Shown here piece after piece: positions 44,787-53,372 of a stretch of DNA of 64,000 nt; the first letter of the stretch is position 1, and the number at the start of each line of letters is the position of its first letter. The stretch comes from Alphaproteobacteria bacterium. GTDB taxonomy: Bacteria; Myxococcota_A; UBA796; GCA-2862545. The notes beneath the pieces are model-generated. The model was not told the origin of the DNA and did no database searches. It saw only the letters and a list, made by a program, of their open reading frames with translations. The translations under genes were made by a program, and so were the position numbers. The stretch is from the NCBI GenBank assembly GCA_020632915.1, contig JACKEP010000006.1, positions 101,001-165,000 on the forward strand, in the 5' to 3' direction.

Positions 44787-46837
44787 AGCGCCGCGAGGTA
44801 GCTCGCGATGGCCTCGCGCTCGTCGTGCCCCAGGCTCTGGTCGACACAGGCCGCGCTCACCGGCACGCCCTGGTAGACGTAGATCGCGTCGGCGTCGAGC
44901 AGGCTGGCGCCGGTCAGCGCGCACTGCACCTCGGGCTCGCGGGTGCGCAGCTCGTCGCGCCGCTCGTGGATGCTGGCCATGCACACGCTGCACACCGACG
45001 TGCCGTGGCCGTGGACCATGTGGCTGACCTGCGATCCGCGACGGCCGCAGGTGGCGCAGACGAGATCGTCGCGGTCGGAGACGAGGCGCGCGGGCTCGGG
45101 ACCGCCGGCGATCGGCGTGCTGGCGACCGCGCGTCGGGCGAGGTGATCGAGGGCGTGCTGGCTGGCGAGGGCACGCAGGTCGTGGACCGCCTCCTCGTCC
45201 CCGAGCATGGCCAGGCCGGCGCGCGCGGCGAGACCGAGCTCCTCGTCGGCGTCGGACGACCAACGGACGAGCAGGTTGCGAGCGGTGGGCGTGCGCTGCG
45301 AGGCGATGGCGAGCAGCAGCATCGCCTGCCACGCGCGGGCCTCCTGGCGCTCGCGCTCGATGTTGCGCCGATGGGCGACGACGTCGTCGGCCGGGCCGTG
45401 CCGGGACACCGCGGCGTGACGGAGGTCTTCCTCCTGCAGCGCGAGGCCGGCGGTGAGCTGGTCCTCGGGGAGCAGGTGGGCCAGGGTGAGCACGTCGCGT
45501 CCGGCGGCGGCGCTGTAGGCCTCGCCCGGCTGGGCGAGGTCGGCCGCCACGCGGCCCGCGCGCTTCTTGGCCAGCAGCTCGAGCACCCCCTCCCACAAGC
45601 GGAAGCGCAGCCCCTCGTCGGTGGTGAGGTCGAGGCAGGCCAGCACGGTGCCGGTGACCTCGGGGTCGACGCGCCCGAGCCCGCGCAGGAGCACGTCGAT
45701 GCGCGCCCGCGTGGACGAGCGGGGATCGATCGGCACCCGCCGGCCGGAGCGCGGATCGTCGCGCATCGCGTGGGCGGGGAGACGGTCGTAGACCGCGGTC
45801 TCGCTGCGCAGCGCCTGTCGCAGCCAGCGGACGTCGCCGTCGGCCGTGCGCAGGCGCACGAGCTCGGCGAAGGCGTCCTCGTGGTCCGGGGCGAGCTCCA
45901 GGATCTCGCGGAACACCCGCACGGCATCGTCGACGGCGCCCTCGGTGAGCAGCGCCGAGCCGAGGATCCACCGCGCGTCGAGGTCGCCGTCGTCGATGGC
46001 CAGGGCGCGGTTGCACGCCTCGCGGGCGTGGGCGGGCTCGGCGAGGTGCAGGTAGGACGCACCGATGCGCGTCCACACGTCGGCACGCTCGTCGGGCAGA
46101 TCGGCGAGGTACTGCCGGAAGAACAGGATCGCCTTCTTGTGCTTGCCCATGCGCGCGGCGACCCGGCCCAGGTGGTAGCGGGCCTCGGCCCGCCAGGCGT
46201 CGAAGTCGAGCAGGCGGGTGAGCAGCCGCTGGGCATCGGCCACGCGGTGGGCCTTGAGGCAGAGCAGCGCCAGATCGTGGAGCAGGGCCGGGTGCTCCTC
46301 GGCGGACGGCTCCAGCTGCAGGGCGCGCACGAGGTGGTACTGCGCGTGCTCGATCTCACGGCGCGGCGTGGAGGGCCCCTTCACCCGACCGGCGAGCAGG
46401 TGGCCCAACAGCATGTGGGACTCCCACGCCTCGGGCGCGAGCTGGACCATGCGCTCGAACGCCGCGATGGCCTCGGCGACCTCGTCGGGGCCGTGGCCCT
46501 TCTGCAGCGCGCGCTCGCCCAGCGCCATCCACAGCATCGGGTTGTCGGCGGCGGTCTTCGACGCCTCTTCGAGGTAGCGGTCGGCGGGCTCGGCGCGGTC
46601 GAGGAGGAGCAGCGCCAAGGCCGCGACCACCAGGGCCTCGGGGTGGCCGGGCTCCTTGTGCAGCACCCGCCGCGCCTGGGTGAGCGCCTCGTTGAACCAG
46701 GTGTCGCCGCCGCCGTGGAAGCGACCCTTGGACAGGCATCCTCGGGCGAAGGCGAGCCGGGCGTCGGGCGGGGCGCCGCTGGCCAGGTCCTTCTCGAGGC
46801 GGGCGAGGTTCCAGTCGAGCTTGTCGTGAGGAAACAT
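44783..46837 (-). CDS. Large TPR protein with ClpX-type zinc finger
   Basis: 684 residues, no signal peptide. About eight TPR-like units fill 20-330 (for example AEARYHLGRVAARMGKHKKA, VWTRIGASYLHLAEPAHARE, DARWILGSALLTEGAVDDAV). A helical region (370-600) with HEAT-like runs (LAARAGLAMLGDEEAVHDLR) follows. At about 610-640, CATCGRRGSQVSHMVHGHG then TSVCSVCMASI has the CxxC-x18-CxxC spacing and central H/G pattern of the ClpX zinc-binding domain. It may be an adaptor protein in proteolysis or assembly; this is inference. The ATG lacks a clear ribosome site; a GTG 51 nt upstream is the alternative start. Confidence 0.75.
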   Translation of the reverse strand: MFPHDKLDWNLARLEKDLASGAPPDARLAFARGCLSKGRFHGGGDTWFNEALTQARRVLHKEPGHPEALVVAALALLLLDRAEPADRYLEEASKTAADNPMLWMALGERALQKGHGPDEVAEAIAAFERMVQLAPEAWESHMLLGHLLAGRVKGPSTPRREIEHAQYHLVRALQLEPSAEEHPALLHDLALLCLKAHRVADAQRLLTRLLDFDAWRAEARYHLGRVAARMGKHKKAILFFRQYLADLPDERADVWTRIGASYLHLAEPAHAREACNRALAIDDGDLDARWILGSALLTEGAVDDAVRVFREILELAPDHEDAFAELVRLRTADGDVRWLRQALRSETAVYDRLPAHAMRDDPRSGRRVPIDPRSSTRARIDVLLRGLGRVDPEVTGTVLACLDLTTDEGLRFRLWEGVLELLAKKRAGRVAADLAQPGEAYSAAAGRDVLTLAHLLPEDQLTAGLALQEEDLRHAAVSRHGPADDVVAHRRNIERERQEARAWQAMLLLAIASQRTPTARNLLVRWSSDADEELGLAARAGLAMLGDEEAVHDLRALASQHALDHLARRAVASTPIAGGPEPARLVSDRDDLVCATCGRRGSQVSHMVHGHGTSVCSVCMASIHERRDELRTREPEVQCALTGASLLDADAIYVYQGVPVSAACVDQSLGHDEREAIASYLAAL

Positions 46838-46981
46838 GGCGGGCGGGGCGGGGAAGGTGGGGCTTGTTCCTTCCCACGCTGCCGCCACGGGGTCAAGCGC
46901 GGTCGGCGATCACCGTCGGGGGCCCGGGTGACCGCACCGATCCGGCGGGGTAGTGCGGCCCCTCGCCCCAGGAGGATCGGC

Positions 46982-49696
46982 ATGGACGAGCTCGTCGCCG
47001 CGCTTCGCCGTCAGCGCGCCGTCACCGCCCTCGTGCCGCTGTTCTTCGTCTCCGGGGCGACCGGCCTCATCTACCAGACGATCTGGGGACGAGAGCTGCA
47101 CCTGGTGTTCGGCACGTCGACGTTCGCCATCGCCACCGTGCTGACGGCGTTCATGGCGGGGCTGGCGCTTGGCGGTGCGTGGATGGGGCGCCGCGCGGAC
47201 ACGGTCGCACGTCCGCTCGCGATCTATGGCGCGCTGGAGGTCGGCATCGGCGTGTTCGCCGTCGTGTTCCCGTCGCTGCTGCACGCGGTCGAGCCGATCT
47301 ACCTGGCGGCCTGGCGCACGTGGGCCCCCACGCCGGTGGCCTTCGGGGTCGTGCAGCTGCTGCTCGTGGGCAGCCTGCTCGTGCTGCCCACGGCGGCGAT
47401 GGGGGCCACGCTGCCGCTGCTCGCGCGCTTCGCCACCGATCGGATGGGGGCCGCCGGGGATCGGGTGGGGCTGCTCTACGCGGTGAACACGGCGGGGGCC
47501 GTGGTGGGCACCTGGGCGGCAGGCTTCCTGCTGCTGCCCGCGCTGGGGTTGTCCCGCACCACGTGGCTCGCCGCCGTGGCCAACGTGGTGCTTGGCCTGC
47601 TGGCGCTCGGCCTGTCGCGGTGGACGTCCGGGGTGCAGGTCGCGCTCGACGCCGTGGCCGAGCCCGAGCCGGCCGTGGCACCTCCGAGCCCCCGAGCGTC
47701 GCGGGCGGTGGCGTGGAGCGCGGCCTGCGCGGGCTTTGCGAGCCTCGTCTACGAGGTGGCCTGGTTCCGGGTGCTCGGCCTGATGCTGGGGGCCAGCGTC
47801 TACGCGTTCTCGGTGATGTTGCTCGCGTTCCTCGTCGGCATCGCGATCGGCGGGCGGGTCGGGGGCTGGTGGGCCGACCGGCTCTTCGCCCGCGGCGGCG
47901 CCCCCCGGGTGCTGGCGGCGCTCGCGGTGGTGCAGGTGGGCGTGGCCACGCTGTCGATCACGATGATGCACGTCTACCAGGAGCTGCCGTTCTGGTACGT
48001 GTGGCTGTTCGACGCGTTCTCCGCGGAGGCCCACCCTTCGCTGACGTGGACCGTGTCGCTGCTGCTGGCCGGGCTGGTGATGACGCCGCCGGCCCTGTTG
48101 ATGGGCGCGGCGTTTCCGCTGGCCGTGCGCGCCGCGGTCGGCGACGCCCGTGCCGTCGGCGCCGCGGTCGGACGCATCTACGGGGCCAACACCGCGGGGG
48201 GCGTGCTCGGTGCGGCGCTCGCCGGCTTCGTGCTGCTGCCCATGCTGGCCGTCCGGGGCACCGTGGCGTTGGCCGCGGCGGTCAACGTGGTCGCTGCGCT
48301 GGTGGCGTGGGCGGGACAGGACGCTCCGGGCCCCGCGCTGCGGACGGCTTGGGGCCGAGGGCTGGGGGCTGCGCTGGCCACCCTCGCCGTCGTGGGGCTG
48401 GTGGTGCCACCGGGCTGGGATCCGCTGCTGATGACGGCCGGCATGTACAAGTACGTGACGTCGTTCTCCGACCACAGCCGCGCGGGCATCCTCGACTACG
48501 CCGTCGACCAGTACGACCTGCTCTACTACCGGGAGGGCCTGTCCAGCGTGGTCACGGTCGCGCGGAACAAGGACTCCGGCAACATCTGGCTGGCCAACAA
48601 CGGCAAGGTCGACGCCTCCACCACCATCGACATGCCCACGCAGGTGATGGTGAGCCTGCTGCCGATGCAGTTCGTGGCGGCCCCGACCGACGTGCTGGTC
48701 ATCGGCCTCGCCAGCGGCATCACCGCCGGCGGCGTGACGCTGGTCGACGACGTCCAGCGCCTCGACGTGGTCGAGCTCGAACCGGCCATCCGTCCGGCGG
48801 CCGAGCTGTTCGCCGACTTCAACCACGGGGTGCTCGACGATCCCCGCACCCACCTCGTGCTCAACGACGGCCGCAACCACGTCCTGCTCACGCCGCCGGG
48901 CACCTACGACGTCATCGTGTCCGAGCCGTCGAACCCGTGGCTCACGGGCGTGTCCAACCTGTTCACCGAGCAGTTCTTCACGCTCGGCAAGGCGCGGCTC
49001 AAGCCGGGCGGCATCTGGTCGCAGTGGGTGCAGCTGTACGGCATGGACGACGACGACCTGCGATCGCTGCTCGCCACGTTCGCCGCGGTCTACCCGTACA
49101 TGCAGGTCTACGCGGCCGCCGAGGACGCCGACCTCGTCCTGCTCGGGGCCGAACACCCCTTCGGTCCGGACGCCGCCGCCGCCGCGCACCTCCTCGGCTG
49201 GCCCGCCGTCGCCGACGAGCTCGACGTCGTGCAGCTCGCCACCGTGCCCGCCCTCATCGGCGCGTGGCTGATGGACCGCGACGAGGTGCTGCGCATGGTG
49301 GGCGACACACCGCGCAACACCGACGACAACATGCGCATCGAGTACAACGCGCCGCTCAACCTGCACCGCGACACCCAGGCGCTCAACGTGCCGATGCTCA
49401 TGCGGCACGCGCAGGTGCCCTGGCGCTACGTCGACGACCCGGCGCTGCTGGCCGAGGTGGCGCTGCGCTACGACACCGACGACGACCTCGACCGGGCCAT
49501 CGACGCGATGCTGCGGGCCGGCCTGGCGCTGCCCGTGGACGATCCGCTGCGCGAGGAGCGCATCGAGCAGGCGTTCACCTGGTACCGCGAGGGCCGAGGC
49601 TCCACCCACGACGTGGGGGGAACGGCCCGCGAGCTGCTCTGGCAGGCGTTCCTGGAGCAGCGCGTGCAGCCGCTGTTCGCCCCCGAGACCCGCTGA
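46982..49696 (+). CDS. Fused MFS-type membrane / spermidine synthase-like protein
   Basis: 904 residues. The first 490 or so hold about 13 membrane helices in two related halves, each opening with the same motif (FVSGATGLIYQTIWGRELHL; ACAGFASLVYEVAWFRVLGL). The next 250 form a spermidine synthase fold: SAM-site VLVIGLASGITAGGV, then VELEPAI and a DVIVSEPSNPWLTGVSNLFT loop where true SpeE has the catalytic Asp in a different context. The tail is helical. This fusion family is widespread but its reaction is not established. The ATG has AGGAGGAT upstream. It is divergent from the TPR zinc-finger gene. Confidence 0.87.
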   Translation: MDELVAALRRQRAVTALVPLFFVSGATGLIYQTIWGRELHLVFGTSTFAIATVLTAFMAGLALGGAWMGRRADTVARPLAIYGALEVGIGVFAVVFPSLLHAVEPIYLAAWRTWAPTPVAFGVVQLLLVGSLLVLPTAAMGATLPLLARFATDRMGAAGDRVGLLYAVNTAGAVVGTWAAGFLLLPALGLSRTTWLAAVANVVLGLLALGLSRWTSGVQVALDAVAEPEPAVAPPSPRASRAVAWSAACAGFASLVYEVAWFRVLGLMLGASVYAFSVMLLAFLVGIAIGGRVGGWWADRLFARGGAPRVLAALAVVQVGVATLSITMMHVYQELPFWYVWLFDAFSAEAHPSLTWTVSLLLAGLVMTPPALLMGAAFPLAVRAAVGDARAVGAAVGRIYGANTAGGVLGAALAGFVLLPMLAVRGTVALAAAVNVVAALVAWAGQDAPGPALRTAWGRGLGAALATLAVVGLVVPPGWDPLLMTAGMYKYVTSFSDHSRAGILDYAVDQYDLLYYREGLSSVVTVARNKDSGNIWLANNGKVDASTTIDMPTQVMVSLLPMQFVAAPTDVLVIGLASGITAGGVTLVDDVQRLDVVELEPAIRPAAELFADFNHGVLDDPRTHLVLNDGRNHVLLTPPGTYDVIVSEPSNPWLTGVSNLFTEQFFTLGKARLKPGGIWSQWVQLYGMDDDDLRSLLATFAAVYPYMQVYAAAEDADLVLLGAEHPFGPDAAAAAHLLGWPAVADELDVVQLATVPALIGAWLMDRDEVLRMVGDTPRNTDDNMRIEYNAPLNLHRDTQALNVPMLMRHAQVPWRYVDDPALLAEVALRYDTDDDLDRAIDAMLRAGLALPVDDPLREERIEQAFTWYREGRGSTHDVGGTARELLWQAFLEQRVQPLFAPETR

Positions 49697-49729
49697 CCGA
49701 CCACCCGGCGCGCGGTGCTGCGGCGCGGA

Positions 49730-50536
49730 TCAGCGGTGCTCTTCCGTCCAGACCTCGTCGTCGTCGTCGTCGTCCTCGGCCACGAGCAGGGCCTGCCCCA
49801 GGCGACGGTGGTAGACGGCGACGGCCAGGCCGTCGAGCAGGCCGCCGACCAGGTAGATCGTGGCGCCCACGGCGAACAGCATCGACGGGTCGAAGACCAG
49901 CGCGCTCGTCAGGCAGGCGCCGAGCGACATGGCCAGCAGCCAGCGCGCCTTGACGTTGCTCCGCATGTCCTTGAAGTTGCGGAACGGGATCGACGAGATC
50001 ATCAGGTAGCCGAGCACCCCGACGAACGCGGCGAACACGGGCGTGGGCGGCCGCACCCAGGCCGCCAGGTAGCCGTTGCCCACCCACACGAGCGACACCA
50101 GGATGCCGCCCGACATCGTGGACGTCAGGCCCTGCGTGTGGCCTGCCAACGGCCAGCTGCCTTCCTGGGCCACGACGTTGAACCGGGCGAGGCGGAACGC
50201 GACGCAGAGCACGTACCAGAAGGCCACGCCGACGCCGAGACCGTGCAGCTCGTGCAGCTTCCAGGCCCACGCGACCATCGCCGGGGCCACGCCGAAGCCG
50301 ATGACGTCGGCGATGGAGTCGAGCTGCAGCCCGAATGCCGACTGACGCTTGGTGAGGCGGGCCACGCGGCCGTCGAGCAGGTCGAAGATGCCGCCGAACA
50401 CGACGAGCACGCAGGCGCGCACGAGCGCCTGGCTCGTGATCTCGGGACCCGAGGACAGGATCGTGAGCGCGTAGACGCTGCAGAACAGGCTCGCCGAGGT
50501 GAACCAGTTCGGCGGGTTCAGGAAGTGCTGGATCAC
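49730..50536 (-). CDS. pssA: CDP-diacylglycerol-serine O-phosphatidyltransferase
   Basis: 268 residues with seven or eight membrane helices. The CDP-alcohol phosphatidyltransferase motif is complete: Asp52, Asp55-Gly56, Ala59-Arg60, Gly69, Asp73 and Asp77 in DLLDGRVARLTKRQSAFGLQ then LDSIAD. The start (LNPPNWFTSASLFC) and the stretch SIPFRNFKDMR are typical of the bacterial PssA subclass II. It makes phosphatidylserine, the precursor of phosphatidylethanolamine; psd is not in view. The C-terminus has a run of six aspartates. Confidence 0.88.
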   Translation of the reverse strand: MIQHFLNPPNWFTSASLFCSVYALTILSSGPEITSQALVRACVLVVFGGIFDLLDGRVARLTKRQSAFGLQLDSIADVIGFGVAPAMVAWAWKLHELHGLGVGVAFWYVLCVAFRLARFNVVAQEGSWPLAGHTQGLTSTMSGGILVSLVWVGNGYLAAWVRPPTPVFAAFVGVLGYLMISSIPFRNFKDMRSNVKARWLLAMSLGACLTSALVFDPSMLFAVGATIYLVGGLLDGLAVAVYHRRLGQALLVAEDDDDDDEVWTEEHR

Positions 50537-50692
50537 GACGGATCCTCCGGAGCGCGTGCCGTTGCTTTACGACAACCACACCCGGCTGGCAACCGCGTGA
50601 CGGCCCGGTGCCGGACGGTGTCCGAAGCGTTCGGGACGAGCGTCCGATCGGGCGCGTCCGTGCTAGAGCCGGGGCGCGGACGGGACGGTCGC

Positions 50693-51814
50693 ATGCGGTG
50701 CGTGGTGCAGAAATACGGCGGGTCGTCGGTCGCCGACCTCGATCGGATCCGGGCGGTCGCGGCCCGCGTGGCCCGCACGCGAGGCGACGGGGTGGGCGTC
50801 GTCGCCGTCGTCTCGGCGATGGGCAACACCACCAACGAGCTGCTGGCCCTGGCCCACGCGCTGGCTCCGCGCCCCGATCGCCGCGAGCTCGACATGCTGG
50901 TCAGCGTCGGCGAGCGGATCACGATGGCCCTGCTCGCGATGGCGCTGCGGGATCTGGGCGTGCCGGCGGTGTCGCTCACGGGCTCGCAGTCCGGGATCAT
51001 CACCGACGAGCGCCACGCCGACGCCCGGGTGGTCGAGGTGCGTCCGCAGCGCCTGCGCGACGTGCTCGAACGGGGTGAGGTCGCCATCGTCGCGGGCTTT
51101 CAGGGCGTGAGCCGCACCCGCGAGGTCACCACGCTGGGGCGGGGCGGCTCCGACACCACGGCGGTCGTGCTCGCCGCGGCGCTGGGCGCGGAGCACGCCG
51201 AGATCTGCTCCGACGTCGACGGGGTGTGGTCGGCCGATCCGCGGCTCGTCGCCACGGCGGTCAAGCTCGACACCCTCGGCCTCGACGCGGCCCTCGCGCT
51301 CGCGCGGGGCGGGGCCAAGGTGCTGTTCGAGGATGCGGTGCGCTACGCCCGCGACCACGGTGTGGCGATCCAGGCGTCCACGACGTTCGGGCCCGGATCG
51401 GGCACGCTGCTGACCACCGACGCCGCCCCCGTCGACCGACCGGTGGCGGTCACGTCCGACGACCAGCTCGTGGCGGTCCCGCTCGGGCCGGACGCCGCTG
51501 CCGTCGTGGCCGCGGTCATGGCAGGGGGCGGCCGCGTGCGTCGCAGGGTCGGGGACGTGGTCCACGTGGACGTCCGCAACGCCCACGGCGGACTGACCCT
51601 GCCCGGGAGCGCCGTGGCCTCACCGATCGCCGTGGTCACGGCCGCAGGCTCGGGCCTCGGGGAGCGGGCCGACGTGGGACTGGCCGGCGAGGGTGCGCTC
51701 GCCGACGCCGCGGTCCCTGTGCTCGCGTCGGGGGGCAGCGGTGACCAGCTGTGGTGGCAGGTGCCACCCGATCGCGTCGCCGACGCCGTCCGCGCCATCC
51801 ACGCCCTGCGCTGA
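50693..51814 (+). CDS. lysC: Aspartokinase
   Basis: 373 residues. The kinase domain is clear: QKYGGSSVADLDRIRAVA, VVSAMGNTTNELLALA, VSVGERITMALLAMALRDLG, LTGSQSGIITDERHADARV and TTLGRGGSDTTAVVLAAALG. It phosphorylates aspartate in the first step to lysine, threonine and methionine. The regulatory half is about 30-40 residues shorter than usual, and the ACT-like repeats are hard to see (VVTAAGSGLGERADVGLAGE is the best match), so feedback control may be altered. A GTGCTAGA element lies 29 nt before the ATG. Confidence 0.9.
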   Translation: MRCVVQKYGGSSVADLDRIRAVAARVARTRGDGVGVVAVVSAMGNTTNELLALAHALAPRPDRRELDMLVSVGERITMALLAMALRDLGVPAVSLTGSQSGIITDERHADARVVEVRPQRLRDVLERGEVAIVAGFQGVSRTREVTTLGRGGSDTTAVVLAAALGAEHAEICSDVDGVWSADPRLVATAVKLDTLGLDAALALARGGAKVLFEDAVRYARDHGVAIQASTTFGPGSGTLLTTDAAPVDRPVAVTSDDQLVAVPLGPDAAAVVAAVMAGGGRVRRRVGDVVHVDVRNAHGGLTLPGSAVASPIAVVTAAGSGLGERADVGLAGEGALADAAVPVLASGGSGDQLWWQVPPDRVADAVRAIHALR

Positions 51815-51823
51815 CGTCGGCGG

Positions 51824-52666
51824 TCAGCGCACCTCGAAGTCGTCGAGGCGCAGCTCGTTGCGGCCCGTGGCCCCCGTGATCGCGGTCATGTCGCGCAGCA
51901 CCAGCCGGTACAGGTCCGACGGGTCCAGCGGCGGACCGTCCGGGTCCAACGGCGTGGTGTCGGACAGGTCGATCTGCACGCGCACCCACTCCCGCACCGG
52001 CAGCGTCGCCGTCGGCAGCCGGGTGGTGTAGCGGTGGCCGTAGACGTCGACGAGCTCGATCTCGATGACGGCGCGGATCTCGCCGGACCGCAGGCGGAAC
52101 GCGATGGTGCGCGGCGGCGGCTGGGGCGCGTGGAAGCCCACCACCAGCCGGTCCTCCTTGACCGGGTCGACCTGGGTGTCCCACACCAGGCACGAGCCCT
52201 CGACGTCGGTGATCAGCCGGATCGTGCCCTTGTCCCAGTAGCTGCGCGGGTGGAAGACGCCGTGGTCGGCGTTGTCGAAGGTCCACCGGGTGGGGACCGT
52301 GCGGATCGACTCCTCCTCCAGGTCGATGCGGCTGCGCAGCTCGGTGCAGCGGGCCTTGTCGATGCCCGACCGGATGCACTGGTCGAGCGCGTCGCGGGCC
52401 GCGTCGGCCTCGCCGATCGACCACCGCGCGCGGGCCAGCCAGTACAAGGCCTCCGACAGCGCCGGGTCACCCGCGGGGAGCTCGTTGTGCACGAGATCCT
52501 GGTAGCGTTCGACCGCGGCGCGCGGGTCGCCGTCCAGGCTGTCGAGGAACCGGGCGCGCTGCACCATCACCCACCAGTCCTGGGGGGTGAGGCGACCACC
52601 GTCGGACGCAGGATCCTGCGCGAGCGCTGCGCCCAGCAGCCACGGCAGGATCCAGGGGGCGGGCAT
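51824..52666 (-). CDS. Exported protein with TPR and beta-sandwich-like regions
   Basis: 280 residues. The signal peptide is cut after ALA (residue 16). Residues 35-110 look TPR-like (AVERYQDLVHNELPAGDPAL, ALYWLARARWSIGEADAARD). From 125 on, a beta-rich domain (RWTFDNADHGVFHPRSYWDK, VREWVRVQIDLSDTTPL, NELRLDDFEVR) recalls carbohydrate-binding or CIA30-like jelly rolls. It is the last gene after a two-component system, 3 nt from the response regulator stop, so it may sense or answer the same envelope signal. Confidence 0.72.
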   Translation of the reverse strand: MPAPWILPWLLGAALAQDPASDGGRLTPQDWWVMVQRARFLDSLDGDPRAAVERYQDLVHNELPAGDPALSEALYWLARARWSIGEADAARDALDQCIRSGIDKARCTELRSRIDLEEESIRTVPTRWTFDNADHGVFHPRSYWDKGTIRLITDVEGSCLVWDTQVDPVKEDRLVVGFHAPQPPPRTIAFRLRSGEIRAVIEIELVDVYGHRYTTRLPTATLPVREWVRVQIDLSDTTPLDPDGPPLDPSDLYRLVLRDMTAITGATGRNELRLDDFEVR

Positions 52667-52669
52667 CGC

Positions 52670-53371
<702 letters not shown>

Positions 53372-53372
53372 G

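Noticed and set aside
44825..46981. In-frame forward extension upstream of the MFS/spermidine synthase gene
   Set aside because: It is antisense to the TPR/zinc-finger gene, and the ATG at 46982 has a strong ribosome site.
49741..49780. GTC/GAC trinucleotide run
   Set aside because: It encodes the polyaspartate tail of the PssA-like protein in frame; no regulatory meaning is evident.
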